The notes under the pieces are model-generated. The model was not told the DNA's origin. It searched no databases and saw nothing but the letters and a program-made list of their open reading frames with translations. DNA of 64,000 bases from Anaerorudis cellulosivorans (GTDB lineage Bacteria > Bacteroidota > Bacteroidia > Bacteroidales > Dysgonomonadaceae): positions 62,001-126,000 of the forward strand of contig NZ_JAPCWE010000003.1 of the NCBI RefSeq assembly GCF_025943985.1, in the 5' to 3' direction. Shown piece after piece: positions 37,637-45,406 of the stretch. Position numbers and translations under genes: made by a program. The first letter of the stretch is position 1, and each line of letters begins with the position of its first letter.

Positions 37637-37659
37637 CAAATATATAAATATTTTTCAAA
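37637..37659 (-). promoter_or_regulatory. promoter-like element of the first susC operon
   Basis: On the minus strand it reads TTTGAAAAAT, three variable bases, then TATATATTTG. It ends in a TAnnTTTG -7 box. It is identical at 20 of 23 positions to the element before the second susC (59244-59266). It predicts a leader of about 105 nt. Confidence 0.55.
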
Positions 37660-37932
37660 CTTTTTGCAAAACAGAATAAATTTAACATTACGTAGAATCA
37701 ACCAGCAAGTGCGAATTCACCCAAACTTCATTTTGGAAAAAAATACGTTCCGATTTAGCGCCGAGTTTTCGATTTAGCCCTGTAATATGCAACATACAGA
37801 TGGCTGTTTTTGGATATTGGGGTATTGACTTAACAACGGTTATGTCCGTTTCAACAAATACGACGGCATACGGGAACAATTTTCGGTGTTTGGTTTAACA
37901 CAGTTTTTATTCGATAGATGGGTTTTGCCGAC

Positions 37933-37976
37933 TTTTTATCGCTTCTTCTTCGCTCTTCCTTCGCTCCTTGTTCGCT
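37933..37976. repeat. 11-bp-period degenerate repeat, C/T-rich arm (four units)
   Basis: Four consecutive 11-bp units on the plus strand each end in TCGCT: TTTTTATCGCT, TCTTCTTCGCT, CTTCCTTCGCT, CCTTGTTCGCT. Three carry TTCGCT exactly 11 bp apart. The complement (AGCGAA..) resembles the units of the second array about 70 bp downstream, giving a head-to-head arrangement. Eleven is not a multiple of three, so coding constraint does not explain it. Confidence 0.65.
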
Positions 37977-38044
37977 CTAAGGCAGGGAAAACAACATCGG
38001 ATTCCGCGAAACCTGTGTAAAACGAACCTATCTCTTTGCCGCAT

Positions 38045-38165
38045 GTGGAGCGGGATACAGCGGCGAAGTCGGAGTGGACTTTATGCAAAGATGATACAAG
38101 CCTGATGCAAGCATGGAGCGAGGAAGGTGCGGACTTGGTACGGCGAAGGTGCGGAGATAGGACAA
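38045..38165. repeat. 11-bp-period degenerate repeat, purine-rich arm (about 11 units)
   Basis: Reading in steps of 11 bp from 38078, the units are ACTTTATGCAA, AGATGATACAA, GCCTGATGCAA, GCATGGAGCGA, GGAAGGTGCGG, ACTTGGTACGG, CGAAGGTGCGG, AGATAGGACAA. All eight have C at column 9 and a purine pair after it. Three weaker units precede them (38045-38077). The island is much richer in G+C than the surrounding intergenic DNA. I know of no annotated family for it. Confidence 0.65.
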
Positions 38166-38233
38166 CACAAAAATCATTAAAGAAATATTTCCTTAAATAT
38201 ATCTAAATAGGTTTTTATATCCATTTATTTTTT

Positions 38234-38241
38234 TATATTTG
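38234..38241 (+). promoter_or_regulatory. candidate -7 box of the SDR gene
   Basis: TATATTTG fits TAnnTTTG, 136 bp ahead of the SDR start codon. The predicted leader then contains both copies of the 15-bp direct repeat. Confidence 0.45.
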
Positions 38242-38301
38242 TAAAACAGAATAATTTGGAAACAACCTTAGATAGTTTAAGCATGCATATTTTCTACTTG
38301 A

Positions 38302-38366
38302 ATTTGACCCTTTAAATGTTGTGATTTTATTAATCGATGAAAATTATTTTTATTTGACCCTTTAAA
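38302..38366 (+). repeat. 15-bp direct repeat upstream of the SDR gene
   Basis: ATTTGACCCTTTAAA occurs at 38302-38316 and again at 38352-38366, exactly 50 bp apart; the second copy ends 11 bp before the start codon. The intervening sequence is not duplicated. A repressor or activator site pair, or an RNA-level element, are both possible. Confidence 0.6.
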
Positions 38367-38377
38367 ACGAAAAAATT

Positions 38378-39136
38378 ATGAACCAATACGATTTAAAAGA
38401 CAAGGTAGCTATTATAACCGGTGCTCGCAGAGGCATTGGTGAAGGAATAGCTTTGATGTTTGCTGCAAATGGTGCAAAAGTAGTTGTAACAGACATAGAT
38501 GAAAAAGATTGCCAAAGAGTGGTTGACAAAATCGCTAAAGAAGGAGGAAAAGGGCTTGCATTAGAACTCGATGTAACAAACGAAAAAAATATTCAGAAAG
38601 TCGTAAAAAGAGTAGTGAGTGAATACGGAAGAATAGATATTCTAGTTAACAATGCAGGCATCTTTATACAAGAAGAATTAGACAAAATGGAAGTGAGTAC
38701 CATCGACAAAATGCTCAATGTAAACTTGAGAGGTGTGCTCTTATGTACAAAATACGTTATTCCGGAGATGAAACAACAAAACTATGGAAAAATTATCAAT
38801 ATTGCCAGTATAGCAGGCTTTGTCAGTTTTGACTTATCCGGTGTATATTGCGCCACTAAAGGCGCCATCGTTAACCTGACGAGAGAATTAGCTATGGAGC
38901 TTAGTAAATACAGGATCAATGTAAATGCAGTTGCTCCGGGTGTTATCGAGACTCCTATGACGGAGAATTTAAGATCAGATAAGGGAATTGCCGATGTCCT
39001 CCTGAGTAAAATACCATACGGCAGATACGGCATTCCTAAAGATATAGCGAATGCAGCGGCTTTTCTGGTAAGTGACGATAGTGATTACATAACCGGACAA
39101 ACAGTTGTAGTAGATGGCGGATGGACAATATATTAG
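38378..39136 (+). CDS. SDR-family NAD(P)-dependent oxidoreductase
   Basis: 252 residues, a classical short-chain dehydrogenase/reductase. It has the cofactor motif TGARRGIG (14-21), NNAG near 91, and catalytic Ser144, Tyr157 and Lys161 (YCATK), ending ITGQTVVVDGGW. Asp39 after the second strand (VVVTDID) suggests NAD(H) preference. It resembles FabG-like or glucose/sugar dehydrogenases, but the substrate cannot be assigned. It stands alone between a repeat-rich intergenic region and a truncated porin gene, unlike the surrounding core clusters. Confidence 0.9.
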   Translation: MNQYDLKDKVAIITGARRGIGEGIALMFAANGAKVVVTDIDEKDCQRVVDKIAKEGGKGLALELDVTNEKNIQKVVKRVVSEYGRIDILVNNAGIFIQEELDKMEVSTIDKMLNVNLRGVLLCTKYVIPEMKQQNYGKIINIASIAGFVSFDLSGVYCATKGAIVNLTRELAMELSKYRINVNAVAPGVIETPMTENLRSDKGIADVLLSKIPYGRYGIPKDIANAAAFLVSDDSDYITGQTVVVDGGWTIY

Positions 39137-39191
39137 AAATAAAGGCCGAATCAAGTAGAAAATATAGCAGCAAAGAGAGAGAAAATGAAAA

Positions 39192-39231
39192 GGGGGTGTT
39201 GAACTTGTTTAATAACTTTTTGAACACCCCC
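39192..39231 (+). terminator. inverted repeat between SDR and truncated porin genes
   Basis: GGGGGTGTT (39192-39200) pairs perfectly with AACACCCCC (39223-39231) across a 22-nt loop. The genes converge here. The T-richer tail is on the minus strand, so it may serve either direction. Confidence 0.5.
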
Positions 39232-39277
39232 TATATAGATTTTCAAAATGATTTAATGATGTGGCTTACAACTTACA

Positions 39278-39616
39278 TCAATTGAACCGAAAGCCTGCAG
39301 AAAGATAAGCGTTCTGATTTTTTATACTCCCATCGTCAATATTGGAAATATCGAGCAATCCCATATCCCAACCAAGATCAAGAATGATAGGGCCGAATTC
39401 CGCACCTACCCCCAAACCTAAACCAGCATCAAACGATTTGTATTGGAGTATTCCCTCTCCAAAAACCTTATCGCTTTCCAATGTAACAGTTCCTGCAGTT
39501 ACTTTCGACTTACCTCCTACTCCATAAGCCACATAAGGACCTGCATGAAAAACAATGCGTGTTCCCGGCGTAACATCCTGTTTGTAGGCAAAATGAACAG
39601 GAATTTGAAGATACAT
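39278..39616 (-). pseudogene. truncated outer-membrane beta-barrel (PorT-like porin) fragment
   Basis: 112 residues that match only the C-terminal half of Bacteroidota outer-membrane beta-barrel proteins: YLQIPVHFAYK at the very start, HAGPYVAYGVGGK, GLGLGVGAEFGPIILDLGWDMG, and a final AYLSAGFRFN with a terminal aromatic-x-aromatic-like end. Full proteins are about 190-220 residues with a signal peptide, which is missing here. The fragment begins 15 bp after the stop of the M16 protease gene. A deletion that removed its 5' half is the simplest reading. Confidence 0.7.
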
Positions 39617-39631
39617 TAGAAAAAAGTGAGA

Positions 39632-40855
39632 TTACACATAGCACAATTGGGACAGCATAGAAAGATCAAAAACCTCTGTCGCGACCTGCTGTAGCTGAAC
39701 CGAGGTAACGGAATCGATTATTTTCAACGTTTCTTCAGGAGAACGATATTCATGATAATGCAAAAAATTTTTCGCCATATCCAACGCTACATTTTCGTGA
39801 TTTTCGGCCGAAATCATCATTTGTCCTTTCAGCTGTTTTTTAGCAGTTGCCAATTGACCGGGTGTGAGCCGGGTTTCTTTTAATCGCTGCAATTCATTTT
39901 CGACCAACTGCACACAACGCTCCATATGGCGAGGATCACAAGCAAAATACAAGGCGAAAACTCCTGTATCGGTATAAAATGAGACACTCGATTCCACATT
40001 ATATACTAAACCATTTTTTTCGCGAAGAGCCACATTAAGCCGACTGTTCATACCATTGCCTCCCAAAATATTGTTCAAAAGATATAAAGCATATCTATCG
40101 GGATGATACATATCATACGTTTTTCGCCCCATCATCACGTGTGCCTGCATGATCCCTTTGGCAACCCTCTCTTTTCGTATTGAACTATCGGTTGGGATTT
40201 CTCTCTTTTTGGACAAAATCCCGTTTGCCGGAATACCGGCCAGATGCTTCTCTACCTGTTTGACCACTTTAGAAAAAGGTGACTTGCCAAAGGAAAAAAA
40301 CACCATTAACGCCGGATTATATTGCCGCTCCACAAAATTTTTTAAGCGTTGTGTATCGAATGTTTTCAACGATTGAGGATTTCCAAGGATATAATGTCCC
40401 AAATCGTGCCCCGAAAACAAAAGATTTTCAAAATCATCATAAATCAAATCCGCAGGAGTATCGAGGTAAGAATTGATCTCATCCAAAACAACTCCCTGCT
40501 CCCGCTCAATCTGTATCTGATCAAACGTCGAATGAAAAACCATATCGCTCAACAGATCAACAGCACGAGGCAAATATTCTTCGGGAAAAATGGAATAAAC
40601 AAAGGTTTCTTCTTTGGTCGTGTAAGCATTTATCTCCCCTCCCACATTCTCCATCCGATTGGCAATATGTAAAGATTTTCTCCGTTTCGTTCCTTTAAAC
40701 AGCATATGTTCCACAAAATGCGCCATCCCCTCTTCGTCCGGCATTTCATCACGCGTTCCGGTATTCACGGCAAATCCACAATACGATATTTCCGAAAGAT
40801 ACGGATAATGTATAATGCGCAAGCCATTGTCCAACATATGGGTTTGATATTTCAT
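39632..40855 (-). CDS. M16-family zinc metalloprotease
   Basis: 407 residues. The inverted zinc motif HFVEH (His46, Glu49, His50) is followed by the downstream Glu region (EETFVYSIFPEE), and the C-terminal inactive domain has GMNSRLNVALREKNGLVYNVES, the R/Y substrate motif. The length is normal for the processing-peptidase-like bacterial M16B type. It degrades peptides or processes proteins; the target is unknown. The end looks complete despite the truncated gene next to it. Confidence 0.93.
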   Translation of the reverse strand: MKYQTHMLDNGLRIIHYPYLSEISYCGFAVNTGTRDEMPDEEGMAHFVEHMLFKGTKRRKSLHIANRMENVGGEINAYTTKEETFVYSIFPEEYLPRAVDLLSDMVFHSTFDQIQIEREQGVVLDEINSYLDTPADLIYDDFENLLFSGHDLGHYILGNPQSLKTFDTQRLKNFVERQYNPALMVFFSFGKSPFSKVVKQVEKHLAGIPANGILSKKREIPTDSSIRKERVAKGIMQAHVMMGRKTYDMYHPDRYALYLLNNILGGNGMNSRLNVALREKNGLVYNVESSVSFYTDTGVFALYFACDPRHMERCVQLVENELQRLKETRLTPGQLATAKKQLKGQMMISAENHENVALDMAKNFLHYHEYRSPEETLKIIDSVTSVQLQQVATEVFDLSMLSQLCYV

Positions 40856-40939
40856 AAATTATCCTTTTCTCTTCTTTTGCAGGTAATTATTTCTTTGTTG
40901 AAGCGAATAATCTTTTAATAGCATTATTTCTCGTTGTTA

Positions 40940-41896
40940 TCAATTGACCCGTGAAACGGGATAAGTCCCTTCATAAAATCCGATGATATTCCGCACCATT
41001 TCAACAGCCATATTATGCCGATATTCCAATGTTTTGGAAGCAGCATGAGGCGTAAGAACCACATTATCCAATTCCGACAGTTCGGGCAGCACATGCGGCT
41101 CGTTTTCGAAAACGTCAATCCCTGCTCCCCATATTTTCCCTTCTTTCAGCGCTTCAGCCAACGCTTTCTCGTCCACCATGTTTCCACGTGCCGTATTGAT
41201 AAACACCGCCGTCGGTTTCATCATGTTTAGCTCCCTCTCGCCAATCAGGTGAATCGTTTCGGGTGTAGACGGGGCGTTAAGCGAAACAAAATCAGCCTCC
41301 TTCAGCAATGTTTCGAGCGAAACGTACGCAGCATCATATAATTTTTCGATAGCTTCATCGAGACGATGGCGGTTATGGTAAATGATTTTCATACCCGAAG
41401 CCACCGCTCTTCGCGCCAAAGCCTGTCCGATACGTCCCATGCCGATAATCCCGAGGGTTTTGCCGAAGACAGGCAGCCCCGCTTCGCCATACATACCCCA
41501 GCTCACCCCTTCGGGGGTACGAATTTTACGGTCGTAATAGGCTATACGTCTTGCTGTTGCCAACAACAATCCGAAAGCAAATTCGGCAGTAGGTTCTGTC
41601 ACGCTGTGGGGAATATTGGTTACCACAATCCCTTTCTTTGTGGCATAATCCACATCGATATTGTTGTATCCCACCCCATAATTGGCTATAAGCTCCAACT
41701 TTGTTCCCTTGTCCATAATCTCTTTGTCGGTGTAAAAGTTGAAAGCAGGAATAAACACTTCAACGTCAGAAATTAGTTCCAACACTTCTTCTTTAGAAAA
41801 ATGCGACTTTTCTTTAGGGAGCACGATTTCGTATCTCCCTTCCAATTCCTTTAACCCTTCGGGTCTTAAACGATATGCAGATAAAATTCTTTTCAT
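40940..41896 (-). CDS. D-isomer-specific 2-hydroxyacid dehydrogenase
   Basis: 318 residues. The NAD-binding Rossmann segment is GIIGMGRIGQALARRA (about 148-163). The catalytic Arg is in NTARGNMVDE, Glu in DVFENEP and His in LTPHAASKT. It reduces a 2-ketoacid to the D-hydroxyacid or the reverse; glyoxylate, hydroxypyruvate or phenylpyruvate are all possible. It lies 84 bp upstream of the M16 gene and may be separately transcribed. Confidence 0.92.
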   Translation of the reverse strand: MKRILSAYRLRPEGLKELEGRYEIVLPKEKSHFSKEEVLELISDVEVFIPAFNFYTDKEIMDKGTKLELIANYGVGYNNIDVDYATKKGIVVTNIPHSVTEPTAEFAFGLLLATARRIAYYDRKIRTPEGVSWGMYGEAGLPVFGKTLGIIGMGRIGQALARRAVASGMKIIYHNRHRLDEAIEKLYDAAYVSLETLLKEADFVSLNAPSTPETIHLIGERELNMMKPTAVFINTARGNMVDEKALAEALKEGKIWGAGIDVFENEPHVLPELSELDNVVLTPHAASKTLEYRHNMAVEMVRNIIGFYEGTYPVSRVN

Positions 41897-42016
41897 TGTA
41901 GATTTTAAAATTAGGAATGCATGAAAAAATCAGCCATTACACAGCTATTAAAACGAGACAATTACAAAAAGGTTTATAAAAACAAAGAGGACGCCTTTAC
42001 GTGACATCCTCTTTCG

Positions 42017-42090
42017 CTCTTCAGGTTGGACTTGAACCAACGACCCTCTGATTAACAGTCAGATGCTCTAACCGACTGAGCTACTGAAGA
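42017..42090 (-). tRNA. tRNA-Asn (anticodon GUU), copy 2
   Basis: 74 nt on the minus strand: acceptor TCTTCAG/CTGAAGA, D-loop AGCTCAGTCGGTTAGAGC, anticodon loop CTGTTAA, T-arm GGTTCAAGTCC, discriminator G. No encoded CCA. It is identical to the copy 109 bp upstream and is the second in the transcript. Confidence 0.97.
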
Positions 42091-42125
42091 ATCTAATTAT
42101 TTAGATAGTAAAAACCATGTTCCCG

Positions 42126-42199
42126 CTCTTCAGGTTGGACTTGAACCAACGACCCTCTGATTAACAGTCAGATGCTCTAACCGACTGAGCTACTGAAGA
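42126..42199 (-). tRNA. tRNA-Asn (anticodon GUU), copy 1
   Basis: 74 nt, identical in every base to the downstream copy, with the same cloverleaf and anticodon GTT. The -7 box at 42227-42234 serves both as one transcript. The short flanks (CGC before the acceptor on the plus strand, AA after) are also shared, which marks a tandem duplication. Confidence 0.97.
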
Positions 42200-42226
42200 A
42201 TTTTTTCCCTTTCTGAAAAGGCATGG

Positions 42227-42234
42227 CAAAAGTA
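42227..42234 (-). promoter_or_regulatory. -7 box of the tandem tRNA-Asn genes
   Basis: TACTTTTG on the minus strand fits TAnnTTTG, 27 bp before the first tRNA-Asn. The adjoining stretch (41897-42016), past the second tRNA, holds no gene I can support. Confidence 0.6.
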
Positions 42235-42338
42235 ATATATTTCTAGGAATAATACAACATCTCACGATAAAAAAGTTAAGCCAATGCAAATATCATATTT
42301 TATGAAAAAAGGACGCTATTATTTCCAAACTTTTTTCT

Positions 42339-42346
42339 TACCTTTG
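42339..42346 (+). promoter_or_regulatory. -7 box of the pRiA4b ORF-3-like/miaA unit
   Basis: TACCTTTG fits TAnnTTTG and lies 33 bp before the GTG start codon. Confidence 0.6.
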
Positions 42347-42379
42347 AATGACAAACAACCATAATAAAATTTAAATATT

Positions 42380-42937
42380 GTGATATTCAGATTTTTAATT
42401 TTATCCGATGAAGTTGAGAACTTCAAAAGAGAGATCAAAATAGACGCCGATGCCACATTTTACGATCTATACAAAGCCATTATCGACAGTACAGGATACA
42501 GTGACAAAGAAATGGCTTCGTTTGTACTTTGCGATGATGATTGGCGAAAAGAAATGGAAATTACGCTGGTAAAAATGGACACATCGTCCGACGAAGATTC
42601 GTACTCGATGGAAGAATGTGTCTTGAGCGATTATCTGGAAGATGAAAAACAAAAACTGATGTTCGTCTTCGACTATTTTTCGGAGAGAGCACTGTATATG
42701 GAATTATCGGAAATCATCCCGGGGAAAAATTTAAAACAACCCCTCTGCACCCTTTCCGAAGGTGAAGCGCCACCTCAGGTACTGAATCTCGAAGAGATGA
42801 AAGCCGGTGATATATCCATCGATATGGATGAATCGTTCTATGGCGATGAAAGTTTCGACATCGATGAACTCGATCGCGAAGGGTTTGAAGGACTTGACGA
42901 TTTTCCAACCGAAACAAGCGAGGACGATTTGTATTAA
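42380..42937 (+). CDS. pRiA4b ORF-3-like protein
   Basis: 185 residues from a GTG start; no in-frame ATG is available upstream. The N-terminal 110 residues match the pRiA4b ORF-3-like fold: MIFRFLILSDEV, ATFYDLYKAIIDSTGY, FVLCDDDWRKE, FVFDYFSERALYMEL. An acidic tail (about 135-185, Asp/Glu-rich) follows. The family is also called IS1096 passenger TnpR, but no transposase or inverted repeats are near, so it is a resident gene of unknown function. Its stop codon directly abuts the miaA start codon. Confidence 0.8.
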   Translation: MIFRFLILSDEVENFKREIKIDADATFYDLYKAIIDSTGYSDKEMASFVLCDDDWRKEMEITLVKMDTSSDEDSYSMEECVLSDYLEDEKQKLMFVFDYFSERALYMELSEIIPGKNLKQPLCTLSEGEAPPQVLNLEEMKAGDISIDMDESFYGDESFDIDELDREGFEGLDDFPTETSEDDLY

Positions 42938-43846
42938 ATGAATACGTTGCTTGTCTTGCTCGGCCCGACCGGTGTCGGGAAAACGGAATGGAGCATCCGC
43001 ATTGCCGAAAAGCTGAACAGTCCTATCTTGTCGGCCGACTCACGCCAATTATACACAGGAATGCCTATCGGTACAGCTGCGCCAACGTCCGATCAATTGA
43101 GCCGGGTAAAACACTATTTTGTAGGTATCCTCTCACCTGATGAATACTACAGTGCCAGCCGATACGAAGAAGAAGTCATCCCTCTCATACAAAAACTCCA
43201 TAAAGAACACCCGGTTGTCGTAATGACGGGTGGATCGATGTTATACATCGATGCCGTATGCCGGGGCATCGACGAAATTCCCACCATAGACGAAGATTTA
43301 CGAAAAGAGATTCAGCAACTGTATCGGAAAGAAGGGCTCGACCCCATTCGCCAACAATTGAAGCTGTTCGATCCCGTTTTTTATCATCAGGTCGATCTCA
43401 AAAACCCAAAGCGGGTAATCCATGCACTGGAAATTTGCTTGATGACAGGAAAGCCTTATTCTTCTTTGCGCACAAATTGTTGCAAAAAACGACCATTCCA
43501 CATCGTAAAAATCGGCTTCACACGCGAACGCCAACAGTTATACCATCGGATCGACGCACGCGTCGACAATATGATCAGCAACGGCCTCATCGAAGAGGCA
43601 CAACGTCTTTACCCTCTCCGCCACCTCAATTCATTAAATACGGTAGGTTATAAAGAACTTTTCGATTACTTCGACGGCAATTGCGATTTAAACACAGCCA
43701 TCGATAAAATAAAGCAACACTCACGCAACTATGCACGCAAGCAACTCAGTTGGTTTAAAAGGGACAAAGAAATACACTGGATTAATCTTTCGGACGAAAA
43801 AACAGACGTAATGGCAGAGATAATGCATCAACTTTCGCAACTTTAG
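42938..43846 (+). CDS. miaA: tRNA dimethylallyltransferase
   Basis: 302 residues. The P-loop [11 protein letters not shown] lies near the N-terminus. It has [19 protein letters not shown], the [10 protein letters not shown] segment, [18 protein letters not shown], and a C-terminal [12 protein letters not shown]. It transfers a dimethylallyl group to A37 of tRNAs reading UNN codons. It begins immediately after the previous gene's stop, so it is likely translated by coupling. Confidence 0.97.
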   Translation: MNTLLVLLGPTGVGKTEWSIRIAEKLNSPILSADSRQLYTGMPIGTAAPTSDQLSRVKHYFVGILSPDEYYSASRYEEEVIPLIQKLHKEHPVVVMTGGSMLYIDAVCRGIDEIPTIDEDLRKEIQQLYRKEGLDPIRQQLKLFDPVFYHQVDLKNPKRVIHALEICLMTGKPYSSLRTNCCKKRPFHIVKIGFTRERQQLYHRIDARVDNMISNGLIEEAQRLYPLRHLNSLNTVGYKELFDYFDGNCDLNTAIDKIKQHSRNYARKQLSWFKRDKEIHWINLSDEKTDVMAEIMHQLSQL

Positions 43847-43858
43847 TTCAAAAATCGT

Positions 43859-43866
43859 TATCTTTG
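43859..43866 (+). promoter_or_regulatory. -7 box of rpoN
   Basis: TATCTTTG fits TAnnTTTG. It lies between miaA and rpoN, 36 bp before the rpoN start, and suggests rpoN has its own start site. Confidence 0.55.
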
Positions 43867-43902
43867 TTTTCCGATTAACATTATAAATAATCTACATAAT
43901 AA

Positions 43903-45372
43903 ATGGCTCTCAAACAGGAACAACAACTTAAACAGGTCCAAAAACTTTCCCCTCTGCAAATGCAGGTAATTAAACTGGTGGAACTAAACTCTGTTGAATT
44001 GGAAGACCGAATCAAGCAGGAAGTGGAAGATAATCCGGCATTGGAAACGGTTGACCCTGCCGAGACGCACGCCGACGACGAATACGACATTCAAGATGAC
44101 AATAGAGATAAAGAAGAAGAGAGCCCGCTTTCGCAAGAAGAGATGGCATTGGGAGATTATTTTTCGGAAGACGATATACCCGATTATCAACTGAATTATT
44201 CATCATACAACGAATCGCGACAGAGAGAATCTGTCTATTCCGATGAAAAAACGCTCAACGAATCTCTCCTGGAGCAAATCAGCCTCCTTCATCTTAACGA
44301 ACGGCAAAAAACCATAGCCGAATACATCATCGGCAATCTCGATGAGAACGGATACCTGCAACGCGACCTGAAATCCATTTCCAACGATTTGCTCCTTCAA
44401 CAACATATCGATGCCTCATCGCTCGAAATGGAAGACATCTTATATGAGATACAAGATCTCGATCCGGCAGGAGTGGGCGCGCGCGATTTGCAGGAATGCT
44501 TGTTGCTGCAACTGCAACGCAAAAAACATTCGCCCGAAGTAAAAATTGCCGAGGAGATTCTGACCAACTATTTCGAAGAGTTTTCGCACAAACACTACGA
44601 AAAAATCCTGCGTCAGCTCAACATTTCCGAAGAAGAACTGCGCAAAGCCATCGACGAAATTGTATCACTGAATCCTAAGCCGGGAAACTCATGGACCAAT
44701 TCGCTGGAAATCGCCATGAGCAATATCACCCCCGACTTTATTGTGGAATCTGACAACGGCGAAGTAATCATGTATCTCAACAACCAAAATATTCCCGACC
44801 TGAAAGTAAACCGCGATTTTTACGAAATGGTACAAGGATATAATCAAAACAAAGAAAGCATGTCGAACCAAGACAAACAGGCCATGCTGTTCATGAAGCA
44901 GAAAATGGATTCGGCCAAATGGTTTATCGATGCCGTCAAACAACGTCAAAACACCTTGCAACGAACCATGGAAGCCATCGTAGGCATCCAGTACGACTTC
45001 TTTCTCACCGGCGATGAAACCAAACTCAAACCGATGATTTTGAAAGACGTGGCCGAAAAAACCGGATTCGACATCTCTACTATTTCGCGTGTGAGCAACA
45101 GCAAATACGTACAAACCAATACCGGTATTTATCCCCTCAAATTTTTCTTTTCCGAAGCTATGCAAAACGAAGCAGGAGAAGATGTGTCGTCACACGAAAT
45201 CAAATATATCCTGAAAGAAAGCATAGAAAACGAAAATCCGTCTAAACCCTTAACCGACGATCAACTCACGCAGATACTCAACCAAAAAGGATACATGATT
45301 GCCCGCCGTACCGTGGCCAAATATCGCGAACAAATGAATATTCCTGTTGCACGTTTAAGGAAAAAAATTTAG
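43903..45372 (+). CDS. rpoN: RNA polymerase sigma-54 factor
   Basis: 489 residues. Region I at the N-terminus is Gln/Leu-rich (QEQQLKQVQKLSPLQMQVIKL), then comes an acidic region II (about 45-100), the core-binding region (about 115-290) and a DNA-binding part ending in the RpoN box ARRTVAKYRE. It directs transcription from -24/-12 promoters with an AAA+ activator. No such activator and no clear -24/-12 site are visible in the window. Confidence 0.97.
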   Translation: MALKQEQQLKQVQKLSPLQMQVIKLVELNSVELEDRIKQEVEDNPALETVDPAETHADDEYDIQDDNRDKEEESPLSQEEMALGDYFSEDDIPDYQLNYSSYNESRQRESVYSDEKTLNESLLEQISLLHLNERQKTIAEYIIGNLDENGYLQRDLKSISNDLLLQQHIDASSLEMEDILYEIQDLDPAGVGARDLQECLLLQLQRKKHSPEVKIAEEILTNYFEEFSHKHYEKILRQLNISEEELRKAIDEIVSLNPKPGNSWTNSLEIAMSNITPDFIVESDNGEVIMYLNNQNIPDLKVNRDFYEMVQGYNQNKESMSNQDKQAMLFMKQKMDSAKWFIDAVKQRQNTLQRTMEAIVGIQYDFFLTGDETKLKPMILKDVAEKTGFDISTISRVSNSKYVQTNTGIYPLKFFFSEAMQNEAGEDVSSHEIKYILKESIENENPSKPLTDDQLTQILNQKGYMIARRTVAKYREQMNIPVARLRKKI

Positions 45373-45406
45373 TCTCATTTTTTAACTCATAACAAAAAAC
45401 TATCCG

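Larger units (their letters stand above)
37524..38377. other. 854-bp intergenic region between susC and the SDR gene
   Basis: No convincing gene is present. From left to right it holds the susC promoter-like element (37637-37659), plain sequence to about 37930, the 11-bp-period repeat arms (37933-38165), a -7 box for the SDR gene (38234-38241) and a 50-bp-spaced direct repeat (38302-38366). Short open stretches in the middle lack starts and family resemblance. Confidence 0.6.

Noticed and set aside
37688-37879. 63-codon open frame in the susC upstream region
   Set aside because: No ribosome-binding site, no homology I recognise, and composition like the flanking non-coding DNA.
38045-38165. 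Possible CRISPR array
   Set aside because: Units are 11 bp, degenerate, and contiguous without spacers; no cas genes are near.
42380-42937. Insertion-sequence passenger gene as a sign of a mobile element
   Set aside because: No transposase, terminal inverted repeats or target duplication; the gene is tightly joined to miaA.
43780-43902. Sigma-54 (-24/-12) promoter near rpoN
   Set aside because: No TGGCAC-N5-TTGC pattern; a TAnnTTTG -7 box explains the start better.
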